Of a stretch of DNA of 13,124 bases, positions 6,883 to 13,124 are shown piece after piece (the stretch's first letter is position 1; the number at the start of each line of letters is the position of its first letter). The position numbers and the translations under genes were made by a program. This DNA is from Phycisphaerales bacterium (GTDB taxonomy: Bacteria; Planctomycetota; Phycisphaerae; SM23-33). The notes beneath the pieces are model-generated. The model ran no database searches and was not told the origin of the DNA. It saw only the letters and a list, made by a program, of their open reading frames with translations. The stretch is taken from the NCBI GenBank assembly GCA_003485185.1, contig DNAS01000092.1, positions 11,913-25,036 of the forward strand. Reading direction: 5' to 3'.

Positions 6883-7911
6883 ATGAAGTTTTCCGTCGGA
6901 TACCAACTGGCCGAGACGGGCGAGGAATCGTTCGTCGAGATCGTGCGCGAATTCCGCGAGCACGTCGCGGAGGTCTACTTCGCCTGGGTGGGCCAGCCCA
7001 GCGGACGCTCGCCCATCGGCGGGCGCGAGGGTGAAGTCGATCCCCAGGCCGTCGAACGGTTCGAGGCCGACCTGGCCGAGCTGCGCCGACTGGGCGTGAA
7101 GCTCGACCTGCTGTTCAACGCCAACTGCTACGGCGGCGAGGGAATCGCCAAGGCGCTGGAGGCGCGCGTCGTCGGGACGATCGAGCGCGCAGCCGCCGTC
7201 GCCGGGTCCGTGGAGACCGTCACCACGACCTCGCCGGCCATCGCGCACATTGTGCGAAAGCACTTCCCGAACGTCCGCACCCGGGCGTCGGTGAACCTGC
7301 GCATCGGGACCGTCGAGGCGATGAAGCACGTGGCCCACCTCTTCGACGCCTACCACGTGCAGCGGGACTACAACCGCGACCTCGGCCGCCTGCGGACGCT
7401 CAGGCAGTGGGCCGACGGCGCGGGAAAGACGCTCTCGATCCTTCTCAACAGCGGCTGCCTGCGCTTCTGCGCCGCCCAGACGTTCCACGACAACCTCGTG
7501 GCGCACGAGACGGCCGTCGCACGGTCGGACAACCTGGACGACTTTTTGCCCTACGCCTGCTGGACGCTGTTGCGCGACCGGGCGAACTGGCCGCTCGTGC
7601 TCCAGGCCACGTGGGTCCGCCCGGAAGACCTGCACCATTACGACGGCCTGTTCGATGTGGGCAAGCTCGCCACCCGCCTGCACCAGCGCCCGCACGCGGT
7701 GATCCGCGCGTACGCCCAGCGGCGGTTCCGCGGAAACCTGCTGGACCTGATGGAGCCGGGCTACTCGCCGGCCTTCGCGCCGTGGGTGATCGACAACGAG
7801 CGGATCCCGGGCGATTTCTTCGATCACGTCAGCGCGTGCGGCGGGCAGTGCCACCGCTGCGACTATTGCGCCGCCGTGCTGGAACAGGCCCTGCGGAAGA
7901 TCGACGTCTGA
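6883..7911 (+). CDS. U32-peptidase-like (UbiU/UbiV/YhbU-related) cysteine-rich protein
   Basis: A 342-residue protein resembling the U32 family, a TIM-barrel group whose members (UbiU/UbiV, RlhA, TrhP) mostly act in oxygen-independent hydroxylation and carry an Fe-S cluster rather than acting as proteases. Evidence is the barrel-like pattern (LDLLFNANCYG at 75-84, VNLRIGTVEAM at 137-147) and the block LLNSGCLRFCAAQTFHDN (C192, C196). More cysteines follow at C226 and in a terminal CGGQCHRCDYC (C319, C323, C326, C329), enough for a [4Fe-4S] cluster. Start: ATG 6883 has GGGAG 5 bases upstream, like both upstream genes. An in-frame ATG at 6862 overlapping the previous stop is less likely, because its purine tract is only 1 base away. 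Last gene of the operon. The U32 assignment is by motif; the substrate is unknown. Confidence 0.7.
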   Translation: MKFSVGYQLAETGEESFVEIVREFREHVAEVYFAWVGQPSGRSPIGGREGEVDPQAVERFEADLAELRRLGVKLDLLFNANCYGGEGIAKALEARVVGTIERAAAVAGSVETVTTTSPAIAHIVRKHFPNVRTRASVNLRIGTVEAMKHVAHLFDAYHVQRDYNRDLGRLRTLRQWADGAGKTLSILLNSGCLRFCAAQTFHDNLVAHETAVARSDNLDDFLPYACWTLLRDRANWPLVLQATWVRPEDLHHYDGLFDVGKLATRLHQRPHAVIRAYAQRRFRGNLLDLMEPGYSPAFAPWVIDNERIPGDFFDHVSACGGQCHRCDYCAAVLEQALRKIDV

Positions 7912-7929
7912 AGAAGGGACGAGGAAGCC

Positions 7930-7963
7930 ATTGCCCATTTCCAATTGCCCATTGCCCAATGGG
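7930..7963. repeat. ATTGCCC x3 with CCCATTG/CAATGGG hairpin
   Basis: ATTGCCC occurs at 7930-7936, 7944-7950 and 7951-7957. CCCATTG (7948-7954) and CAATGGG (7957-7963) form a 7-bp inverted repeat. No T-run follows, so a terminator role is doubtful. Confidence 0.55.
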
Positions 7964-7971
7964 GGAAGCCG

Positions 7972-8009
7972 GAACACGGAACCAGGGAACACGGAACCAG
8001 GGAACCCGG
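7972..8009. repeat. 15-bp tandem repeat, two copies plus a partial
   Basis: GAACACGGAACCAGG is repeated exactly at 7972-7986 and 7987-8001, followed by a partial GAACCCGG (8002-8009). Confidence 0.7.
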
Positions 8010-8027
8010 AGCTCGAAAGCAAAAGAT

Positions 8028-8100
8028 CGTAGTTCGAAGTTCGAAGGTCGCGGGGCGCGGCCGGATCACTCCGAACTCCAACTTCGAACTCCGCACTACG
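8028..8100. repeat. Imperfect inverted repeat around AGTTCGAAGTT
   Basis: AGTTCGAAGTT (8031-8041) is a perfect inverted complement of AACTTCGAACT (8080-8090), and CGTAG (8028-8032) of CTACG (8096-8100). The loop is about 38 bases. Overlapping tandem GTTCGAA words sit within the left arm. Confidence 0.55.
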
Positions 8101-8112
8101 ACCTTCGACCTT
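8099..8112. repeat. CGACCTT tandem doublet
   Basis: CGACCTT is repeated directly at 8099-8105 and 8106-8112, immediately after the inverted repeat; part of the same patchwork. Confidence 0.45.
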
Positions 8113-8154
8113 CTTTTCCGTCTCCGGTCCATCGGTCAACGGTCTGCCAATCCA

Positions 8155-8174
8155 CCCTTCGACTTCGCTCAGGG
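8155..8174. repeat. CCCTTCGACTTCGCTCAGGG word
   Basis: This 20-base word begins CCCT and ends AGGG. I recall near-identical words as dispersed intergenic repeats in other bacterial genomes, but cannot check that here. Only one copy is present in this window. Confidence 0.3.
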
Positions 8175-8248
8175 CAAGGAATCAAAAATCTCAAATCCCT
8201 CACCACTCACCACGATGCACTCTCCACTTTGACCTTTCCCCTTTTTGC

Positions 8249-8276
8249 TTGACAGTTTGCGGCGATTGTATACAGT
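8249..8276 (+). promoter_or_regulatory. Promoter of the sugar operon
   Basis: A perfect -35 TTGACA (8249-8254), a 16-base spacer and a weaker -10 TACAGT (8271-8276, 4 of 6 including both outer T and the second-position A). The predicted transcription start is about 8283-8285, at or next to the ATG at 8285. Confidence 0.6.
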
Positions 8277-8283
8277 ATGCAAT
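8265..8283. promoter_or_regulatory. GntR/FCD-type palindromic operator
   Basis: ATTGTATAC (8265-8273), a central A, then GTATGCAAT (8275-8283): 9-bp arms with one mismatched pair. TTGTATAC is close to the operator core known for GntR regulators of the FCD class. The site covers the -10 and touches the start codon. The operon's own fifth gene encodes an FCD regulator, so autoregulation is the natural inference. Confidence 0.65.
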
Positions 8284-8284
8284 C

Positions 8285-9145
8285 ATGGATCCGCCCAAGC
8301 CCATCCCCGCGATCCGCCTGGCGGTCGCCGTCGCCTCCGACGACGCGCCGCCCAGCGCGCTGGTCGTCTGGCGAGGGTTCCAGGCGTCCATCGAAAAGGC
8401 CCGCCGCCTCGGCTACGACGGCGTGGAACTGGCCCTGCGCGAGGCCGGCGAGGTGGACCTCGCGCCGCTCCAGCGGCAGTTGCGCGACAATGGCCTGTCG
8501 TGCCCCTGCATCTCCACCGGGCAGGTGTTCGCGTGCCTCGGGCTGTACTTCACCGCGCACGATCCCGCCAAGCGCCGCCAGGTCGTGCGGGTCTTCCAGG
8601 GCCTGATCGACCTGGCCGGGCCGCTCGGCGCGATGGTCAACATCGGCAGGGCGCGGGGCTTCGTCGAGCCGGGGGAGCTTCCGCGCGACGCGCGGCGGCG
8701 CTTCCTCGACGTCGCCGGCGAGTTGTGCGAATACGCCCGCGCGCGGTCCGTCCGGCTGCTGCTCGAACCGGTCAACCGATACGAGATCAACTTCATCCAC
8801 TCGCTTTCGGAGGCGGCGGAACTTCTCGCCGAGGCCGGCCGGGCCAACCTCGCCCTCATGCCCGACGTGTTCCACATGAACATCGAGGACCGCGCGATCG
8901 GCGGCGAGCTGGAGCGCTTCGCCCGGCACGTCGCCTACGTTCACCTGGCTGATTCCAACCGCCTGGCCCCGGGGCAGGGGCACCTGGACTTCGACGAAAT
9001 CTTCTCCGCGCTGCGGCGCATCGGGTACAACGGATGGGCGTCGGTGGAGATCCTGCCGAAGCCCGACGCGGACACGGCCGCCCGCCAGGCCATCGAGTTC
9101 CTTCGCCCGTTCCTGGCCGGCGGAAATCGGGAGACAGCCGGATGA
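8285..9145 (+). CDS. Sugar (phosphate) isomerase/epimerase, xylose-isomerase-like TIM barrel
   Basis: A 286-residue enzyme of the AP-endonuclease-2/xylose-isomerase-like barrel superfamily, which includes tagatose 3-epimerases and hydroxypyruvate isomerase. The likely divalent-metal ligands are E161 (LLLEPVNRYE), D194 with H197 (MPDVFHMN), H220 (YVHLADSN) and E255 (SVEILP), matching the Glu-Asp-His-Glu set of the epimerases. It would interconvert ketoses or aldose/ketose pairs in the cytoplasm. The start is ATG 8285. A TTG 12 codons upstream coincides with the -35 box and is rejected. No Shine-Dalgarno precedes 8285, consistent with a leaderless message. First gene of the operon; its last four bases (ATGA) overlap the next gene. 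Exact sugar unknown. Confidence 0.85.
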   Translation: MDPPKPIPAIRLAVAVASDDAPPSALVVWRGFQASIEKARRLGYDGVELALREAGEVDLAPLQRQLRDNGLSCPCISTGQVFACLGLYFTAHDPAKRRQVVRVFQGLIDLAGPLGAMVNIGRARGFVEPGELPRDARRRFLDVAGELCEYARARSVRLLLEPVNRYEINFIHSLSEAAELLAEAGRANLALMPDVFHMNIEDRAIGGELERFARHVAYVHLADSNRLAPGQGHLDFDEIFSALRRIGYNGWASVEILPKPDADTAARQAIEFLRPFLAGGNRETAG

Positions 9146-10131
9146 CCCCTCGCGAGCGATTCCATGCGGTGATGAACTTCCAGCCGGTCGACCGCCTGCC
9201 GGCCATGGAGTGGCTGTGTTGGTGGGACAAGACCCTCGAGCGCTGGCGGGGTGAGGGCCTGCCGGCGGACCTGAACCGCGAGGGCGTCCTGCGCTGGTAC
9301 GGGCTGGACGTTCACGAGCGTCTCTGGTCGACGCCGCGCTGGCGTTTCCCGCGCCTGCCGCTCCGCCCGCGCAGCCAGGGCGTCATCGACAGCGAGGCCG
9401 ACTACGAGCGCCTCGTCGCGCCCGCGCTGGCCGAGAGGAGCCTCAAGCTCGAGCCGCTGCGGGGGATGGCCGCCCGCCAGGCGGCCGGAGAGGTGATCGT
9501 CGAGCTCCAGGTGGACGGGTTTTTCTGGTTCCCGCGAGAGGTCTTCGGCGTCGAGCCGCACCTCTACGCCTTTTACGACCAGCCGGAACTCATGCTGCGG
9601 ATCAACGAGGCCCTGTGCGAGTACAACCTCGCGATGCTCGAAACCGTCTGCGGCGTCCTGACGCCCGACGTGCTGTGTTTCGCCGAGGACCTGTCGTACA
9701 ACCACGGCCCGATGCTCAGCCGCGAGCAATTCGACCGGTTCCTCGCGCCGTTCTACCGGCGCATCGTGCCGCGGGCGAAGGAACGCGGCATCCTGACGAT
9801 GGTGGACACCGACGGCGACATGACCGAGGCCGTCCCGTGGTTCCAGTCCGTGGGCATCGAAGGCTGCCTGCCGCTGGAGCGGATGGCCGGCGTGGACGTC
9901 GCCGAGCTGCGCCGCCGATATCCGAAATGGCGCATGATCGGCGGGTACGACAAGACCCGCACGCACCTGGGCGAGCCCGCCGTCCGCGCCGAACTCGAAC
10001 GCCTCCTGCCGGTCATGCGGACCGGCGGATACATTCCCTCAACGGACCACCAGACGCCGCCCGACGTCGGCGTGCAGGGCTTCCGCGAGTACGTCCGCCT
10101 GCTGCACGAGTACTGCCGCAAGGCGGTGTGA
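9142..10131 (+). CDS. URO-D (uroporphyrinogen decarboxylase) family protein, not HemE
   Basis: A 329-residue protein of the URO-D superfamily, whose methyltransferase branch (MtaA, CmuA) moves methyl groups between corrinoids and coenzymes. The N-terminus MTPRERFHAVMNFQPVDRLP, the middle AEDLSYNHGPMLSREQFDRF (181-200) and the end GGYIPSTDHQTPPDV (295-309) are typical of the anaerobe/PVC branch with no assigned function. The MtaA-type zinc triad (His-x-Cys plus a later Cys) is not evident: the matching region reads GCLPLERM (241-248). No corrinoid-protein gene is nearby. The start at 9142 overlaps the preceding stop (ATGA), with GGGAG 8 bases upstream. It lies between a sugar epimerase and transketolase, so a role on a sugar or sugar-derived acid is possible but unproved. 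Confidence 0.82.
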   Translation: MTPRERFHAVMNFQPVDRLPAMEWLCWWDKTLERWRGEGLPADLNREGVLRWYGLDVHERLWSTPRWRFPRLPLRPRSQGVIDSEADYERLVAPALAERSLKLEPLRGMAARQAAGEVIVELQVDGFFWFPREVFGVEPHLYAFYDQPELMLRINEALCEYNLAMLETVCGVLTPDVLCFAEDLSYNHGPMLSREQFDRFLAPFYRRIVPRAKERGILTMVDTDGDMTEAVPWFQSVGIEGCLPLERMAGVDVAELRRRYPKWRMIGGYDKTRTHLGEPAVRAELERLLPVMRTGGYIPSTDHQTPPDVGVQGFREYVRLLHEYCRKAV

Positions 10132-10139
10132 GGATCGCC

Positions 10140-10973
10140 ATGATCGATTACCAAACCATGCGCCGCGACTGCCTGCGAATCCGCAACCGGATCGTCGACG
10201 CGATCCACCGCGCCCGCTCCGGGCACAGCGGCGGCAGCCTCTCGTGCGTGGAGGTCCTCTGGACGCTTTACAGCGCGGTGCTCCGCCATCGCCCGCGCGA
10301 GCCGCGCTGGGCCGACCGCGACCGGTTCATCCTGTCCAAGGGGCACGCCGCCCCGGCGCTGTACGCGGTGCTGGCGGAAAAGGGCTTCTTTGATCCGGCC
10401 GAGCTGGCGACGCTCCGGCAGGCCGGCTCGCGCCTCCAGGGACACCCCGACATGACCAAGGTCCCCGGCGTGGAGATGTCCACCGGCTCGCTGGGAATGG
10501 GCATCTCGGCGGGCGTGGGCATGGCGCTGGGAACCCGCCTGGCCGGGAGGGATTCCCGCGTCTACGTCCTCGTCGGCGACGGCGAGCTGGACGAGGGGCA
10601 GAACTGGGAAGCCCTGATGTCTGCCGCCAAGTTCGCCCTGGACAACCTGACCGTCGTGGTGGACCGCAACGGCGTGCAGCTCGACGGGACGGTGGACGAA
10701 GTCATGCCGCTGGGCGACTTGGCGGGCAGGCTGGCGCGGTTCGGGCTGGCCGTCCACGAGTGCGACGGGCACGACTGCCGCTCGATCCACGAAGCGCTGC
10801 TCCGCGCCGCCGGGGAGAGGGGCCGTCCGCAGGCCGTCGTCGCCCGCACCGTCAAGGGAAAGGGCGTCTCCTTCATGGAAGGGCAAAGCGCCTGGCACGG
10901 AAAACCCATCTCGGACGAGGACTACCGCATCGCCAAGCGGGAACTCGCCGGCGCGGAAGGGGGCGCGAAATGA
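10140..10973 (+). CDS. Transketolase, N-terminal (TPP-binding) subunit
   Basis: 277 residues, the N-terminal half of a split transketolase that works with the next gene's product to transfer two-carbon ketol units between sugar phosphates in the cytoplasm. The thiamine diphosphate motif is GDGELDEGQNWEA (146-158) closing at N177 (VDRNG). H29 (SGHSGG), H69 (SKGHAAP) and H102 (QGHPD) occupy conserved substrate/cofactor positions. The ATG at 10140 has GAGG 6 bases upstream, 8 bases after the previous stop. Split transketolases of this length are common in archaea and many anaerobes, often in dedicated sugar operons. The physiological acceptor is not known. Confidence 0.93.
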   Translation: MIDYQTMRRDCLRIRNRIVDAIHRARSGHSGGSLSCVEVLWTLYSAVLRHRPREPRWADRDRFILSKGHAAPALYAVLAEKGFFDPAELATLRQAGSRLQGHPDMTKVPGVEMSTGSLGMGISAGVGMALGTRLAGRDSRVYVLVGDGELDEGQNWEALMSAAKFALDNLTVVVDRNGVQLDGTVDEVMPLGDLAGRLARFGLAVHECDGHDCRSIHEALLRAAGERGRPQAVVARTVKGKGVSFMEGQSAWHGKPISDEDYRIAKRELAGAEGGAK

Positions 10974-11926
10974 CCCCGCCCGCCGGAAAACCCCAGCGCG
11001 TGGTCTTCGGAGAGGCCCTCGTCGAACTCGGCGCGTCCGACCCGCGCGTCGTCGTGCTGGACGCCGACGTGAGCAGCTCCACGCAGACGCGCCTGTTCGC
11101 CAGCGCGTTCCCGCGGCGGTTCTTCAACTTCGGAATCGCCGAGGCGAACATGGTCAGCGCCGCGGCCGGGCTGGCCACCTGCGGGTTCGTCCCCGTCGTC
11201 AGCACGTTCGCGCTGTTCCTGTCGCTCCGCGCGGGCGAGCAGGTGCGGGCCCAGGTGGCCTACACCGGCTTGAACGTCAAACTCGTCGGCGGGTACGCGG
11301 GCCTGTCCGACTACGCCGACGGCGCCAGCCACCAGAGCGTCGAGGACCTTGCCGTCCTGCGGGCGATCCCGAACCTCGCCGTCGTCGCCCCCAGCGACGC
11401 GGTGGAGATGCGCCAGGCCCTCCGCGCCGCGGTGGCCCACGACGGGCCGGTGTTCCTGCGCGTCTCGCGGGAGGCCGTCGGCGAGGACTACGACCCCGCG
11501 ACGCACCCGTTCCGTCTCGGGCGCGGGATCGTCCTGCGCGAGGGGGCGGACGTGACGTTCGTCGCCACGGGCACGATGGTCCGCCTGGCCCGCGAAGCGG
11601 CCGAAGCGCTCCAGCGAGAGGGCGTCTCGGCGGGCGTCATCGACCTGCACACGGTCAAACCGCTCGACGAAGACCTGCTCGTCCGGGCCGCGAACGCCAC
11701 CGGCGCCATCGTCACCGTCGAGGAGCACAGTGTCCTCGGCGGGCTGGGCTCCGCCGTGTGCGAGACCCTCTGCGCCCGCCGGCCCGTTCCGGTGGTTCGC
11801 TGCGGAATCCCCGACCGTTTCGGCGAGTCCGGCGCGTACGGCGAAATCCTCGCCCGCGCGGGTCTGGACGTCGGCAGCCTCTGCCGGGCCGCCCGACAGG
11901 CCGTCGAAAGGAAAGGAGCCCGCTGA
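10970..11926 (+). CDS. Transketolase, C-terminal (pyrimidine-binding plus C-terminal domain) subunit
   Basis: 318 residues, partner of the preceding subunit. The cofactor-activating glutamate is E58 in FGIAEANMV. Phosphate/sugar-contact blocks are GASHQSVEDLAVLRAIPN (118-135) and the late EEHSVLGGLGSA (251-262), followed by the usual C-terminal domain. Its ATG overlaps the previous stop by 4 bases (ATGA), so the two halves are translationally coupled, fitting equal amounts of the subunits. GGAAGG lies 9 bases upstream. It could be mistaken for DXS or a pyruvate dehydrogenase beta subunit, which share this fold, but the paired N-terminal subunit settles the call as transketolase. Confidence 0.92.
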   Translation: MTPPAGKPQRVVFGEALVELGASDPRVVVLDADVSSSTQTRLFASAFPRRFFNFGIAEANMVSAAAGLATCGFVPVVSTFALFLSLRAGEQVRAQVAYTGLNVKLVGGYAGLSDYADGASHQSVEDLAVLRAIPNLAVVAPSDAVEMRQALRAAVAHDGPVFLRVSREAVGEDYDPATHPFRLGRGIVLREGADVTFVATGTMVRLAREAAEALQREGVSAGVIDLHTVKPLDEDLLVRAANATGAIVTVEEHSVLGGLGSAVCETLCARRPVPVVRCGIPDRFGESGAYGEILARAGLDVGSLCRAARQAVERKGAR

Positions 11927-12627
11927 TGCCGTCAGCCGGTTCAACTCGCGCCGAAACGGAAGAAGGCGCCGCCCTGTTCACCGCCCCCGCGGCGCGACAC
12001 CCCACGCTGGGCGACCGCCTGGCTGAGCATGTCTTCGAGAAGATCGTCCGTGGCGAGCTCAAGCCCGCCCAGCGCATCACCGAGGAGCAGCTCGCCGCCG
12101 ATTTCGGCGCCAGCAGGACGCCCGTGCGCGAGGCGGTCAAGCGCCTGGCCGAACTGGGCGTGGTGGTGGTCCACCCCCGCGCCCGCCTGGAGGTCGCCGG
12201 CGCCGACCCGCACGAACTGGTCGAGATCAACCAGGTCCGCGAGGAACTGGAATGCCTGGCGCTGCGCCTGGCCGTGCCGCGTCTGACCGACCGCGACGTC
12301 GAGACGCTGCGGGAACTGGCGGACCGCTGCGAGCGGGCGGCCGAGGAAGACCGCCGCCTCGACACCTTCCGCGCGGACAGCCGGCTGCACCTGGCCATCG
12401 CCGCGCGCTGCGGCAACCGCTGCCTGTACGAGACGCTCCGCCGCCTGGACGTGAAGGTGCAACTCTGCCGGGCGTTCGCGTGCGTCTCGCCCGCGAAAGT
12501 CCGCGCCAGCGTGGCCGTCCACCGCGAGATCCTCGAGGCCGTCGCGCGGCGCGACGCCGCCGAGGCCGAACGGCGCATGCGCCGGCACATCCGCGCCACT
12601 GTCGACAGCGAAGGAGAATCCGCATGA
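11926..12627 (+). CDS. GntR-family regulator with FCD domain
   Basis: A 233-residue FadR-type regulator. The winged helix (about residues 28-90) includes EEQLAADFGASRTPVREAVK (53-72). The C-terminal FCD domain has the expected metal ligands D151, H155 (DSRLH), H199 (VAVHREIL) and H221 (MRRHI), so it should bind a metal and a carboxylate or sugar-acid ligand. The start ATG 11926 shares one base with the previous stop (TGATG) and has AAGGAG 7 bases upstream; upstream in-frame codons would run through the transketolase gene. An extended, low-complexity N-terminus (about 25 residues) precedes the DNA-binding domain. Co-transcribed in the sugar operon, it probably represses it through 8265-8283. 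Confidence 0.92.
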   Translation: MPSAGSTRAETEEGAALFTAPAARHPTLGDRLAEHVFEKIVRGELKPAQRITEEQLAADFGASRTPVREAVKRLAELGVVVVHPRARLEVAGADPHELVEINQVREELECLALRLAVPRLTDRDVETLRELADRCERAAEEDRRLDTFRADSRLHLAIAARCGNRCLYETLRRLDVKVQLCRAFACVSPAKVRASVAVHREILEAVARRDAAEAERRMRRHIRATVDSEGESA

Positions 12628-13124
12628 CCCCCCAACAGCGAACGCAGGCGCGGAACCTGCTGAACGAATTCAAGGGCGAGCGATACGTCTTCGGCCTGGA
12701 CTGCTTCGGCCGGCTGGGCGCAATCGTCCGTCCGCTGGGCCGGCGGGCGCTGGTCGTCGCCAGCGGCGCGGGCAAGCCGTGGGCGGCGGGGCTGCGCCGC
12801 GAAGCCGAGAAATCGCTGACGGAAGCGGGCGTCTCACTGGCCGGGCCGATTTTGCCCGGGGCGCGACCCAATTCCCCGCGCGAGGACGTCTACCGGCTGG
12901 CCGAGGCGATCCGCGAACTGCGCCCCGACGTCGTCGTCGCCGTCGGCGGGGGCAGCGTCATCGACGCCGCCAAGGGCGCCGTCGCCCTGTCGGTCCTGTC
13001 CGATGTCCACGGCGACCTGGAGGACTACTTCGGCGTGGGGAAGGTCTCGGCCATGCTCCAGGAAACCGGCAGGACGCTGACGCCCCTCGTCGCGGCGCAG
13101 CTGGCGTCGGGCTCGGGGGCGCAC
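12624..13124 (+). CDS. Iron-containing alcohol dehydrogenase (3' end outside window)
   Basis: The first 167 residues of a Fe-ADH family oxidoreductase; the frame stays open to the window end. These enzymes interconvert alcohols and aldehydes or ketones with NAD(P). The nucleotide-binding motif is VGGGSVIDAAKG (107-118, with GGGS at 108-111). The segment TPLVAAQLASGSGAH (153-167) stands where most members have T-x-AGTGSE, with His instead of Glu, so this is a divergent branch. The metal ligands lie beyond the window. ATG 12624 overlaps the regulator's stop (ATGA), with AAGGAG 7 bases upstream. In context it may oxidise or reduce a sugar or polyol intermediate of the transketolase pathway. Related dehydroquinate- and glycerol-dehydrogenase-like families are less likely. 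Confidence 0.85.
   Translation, partial: MTPQQRTQARNLLNEFKGERYVFGLDCFGRLGAIVRPLGRRALVVASGAGKPWAAGLRREAEKSLTEAGVSLAGPILPGARPNSPREDVYRLAEAIRELRPDVVVAVGGGSVIDAAKGAVALSVLSDVHGDLEDYFGVGKVSAMLQETGRTLTPLVAAQLASGSGAH

Larger units (their letters stand above)
7912..8284. other. Repeat patchwork between two operons, ending in promoter/operator
   Basis: This 373-base gap has no credible gene. Most of it (7930-8174) is made of unrelated short repeated words, listed separately. About 8180-8240 is C/A-rich with near-repeats of CACTCAC, and 8249-8283 is the promoter and operator of the next operon. Base composition drops well below that of the genes. No clear Rho-independent terminator was found. Confidence 0.7.

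Noticed and set aside
7930..8174. Possible CRISPR array in the repeat-rich gap
   Set aside because: The repeats are too short, of different kinds, and lack regular unique spacers. No cas genes are in the window.
8249..8251. TTG start for the sugar isomerase
   Set aside because: It is the TTG of the -35 box, and the extra 12 residues would be encoded by the promoter and operator. ATG 8285 is the natural start.
9142..10131. Assignment as haem biosynthesis uroporphyrinogen decarboxylase (hemE)
   Set aside because: The motifs match the MtaA-like/uncharacterised branch, and no other haem gene is nearby.
11758..11925. Upstream extension of the GntR regulator
   Set aside because: This in-frame extension lies inside the transketolase C-terminal subunit. 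ATG 11926 has AAGGAG and a TGATG overlap.

Overview
The window is about two-thirds G+C, with every gene on the + strand and tightly packed. It suggests a member of the Planctomycetota / wider PVC group, probably an anaerobic or facultative polysaccharide degrader. This rests on gene content alone: a LamG-like plus GH16 secreted glycosidase, an FAD_oxidored protein, a divergent URO-D protein, COG1600-type Fe-S proteins, and hairpin-rich, repetitive intergenic DNA. No rRNA, tRNA, CRISPR array or transposase gene was seen.

Layout. (1) 2-2089: the 3' part of a large multidomain GH16 glycoside hydrolase whose start lies left of the window. (2) 2090-2396: a gap holding a compact, MITE-like structured element (2098-2271) and a weak promoter. 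(3) 2397-3749: an FAD-dependent oxidoreductase. (4) 3750-4027: a gap with a second copy of the 30-bp palindromic repeat, another hairpin, and then a strong sigma70-type promoter overlapped by a doubled palindromic operator. (5) 4028-7911: an operon of an IclR regulator, two tandem paralogous double-[4Fe-4S] proteins (COG1600/QueG-like) and a U32-peptidase-like cysteine-rich protein. The last three share nearly the same GGGAGA ribosome-binding leader. (6) 7912-8284: a patchwork of short tandem and inverted repeats, ending in a promoter with a GntR-type palindrome. (7) 8285 to beyond 13124: an operon with mostly overlapping junctions, made of a TIM-barrel sugar isomerase/epimerase, a URO-D family protein, the split transketolase N and C subunits, a GntR/FCD regulator and an iron-containing alcohol dehydrogenase cut by the window end.

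How it may work together. GH16 would release sugars outside the cytoplasm. Operon 7 looks like a sugar or polyol catabolic module: epimerise or isomerise, oxidise or reduce with the Fe-ADH, transfer two-carbon units with transketolase. It would be autoregulated by its own FCD regulator through the operator at 8265-8283. Operon 5 looks like a set of Fe-S (possibly cobalamin) enzymes under an autoregulating IclR protein. The substrates cannot be read from the sequence.

Most unusual points: the two regulator/operator arrangements (IclR half-sites as two palindromes 21 bp apart; a GntR palindrome directly against a start codon with no Shine-Dalgarno), the tandem QueG-like pair next to a U32-like protein, a URO-D protein inside a sugar operon, and intergenic hairpin repeats with compensatory base changes.
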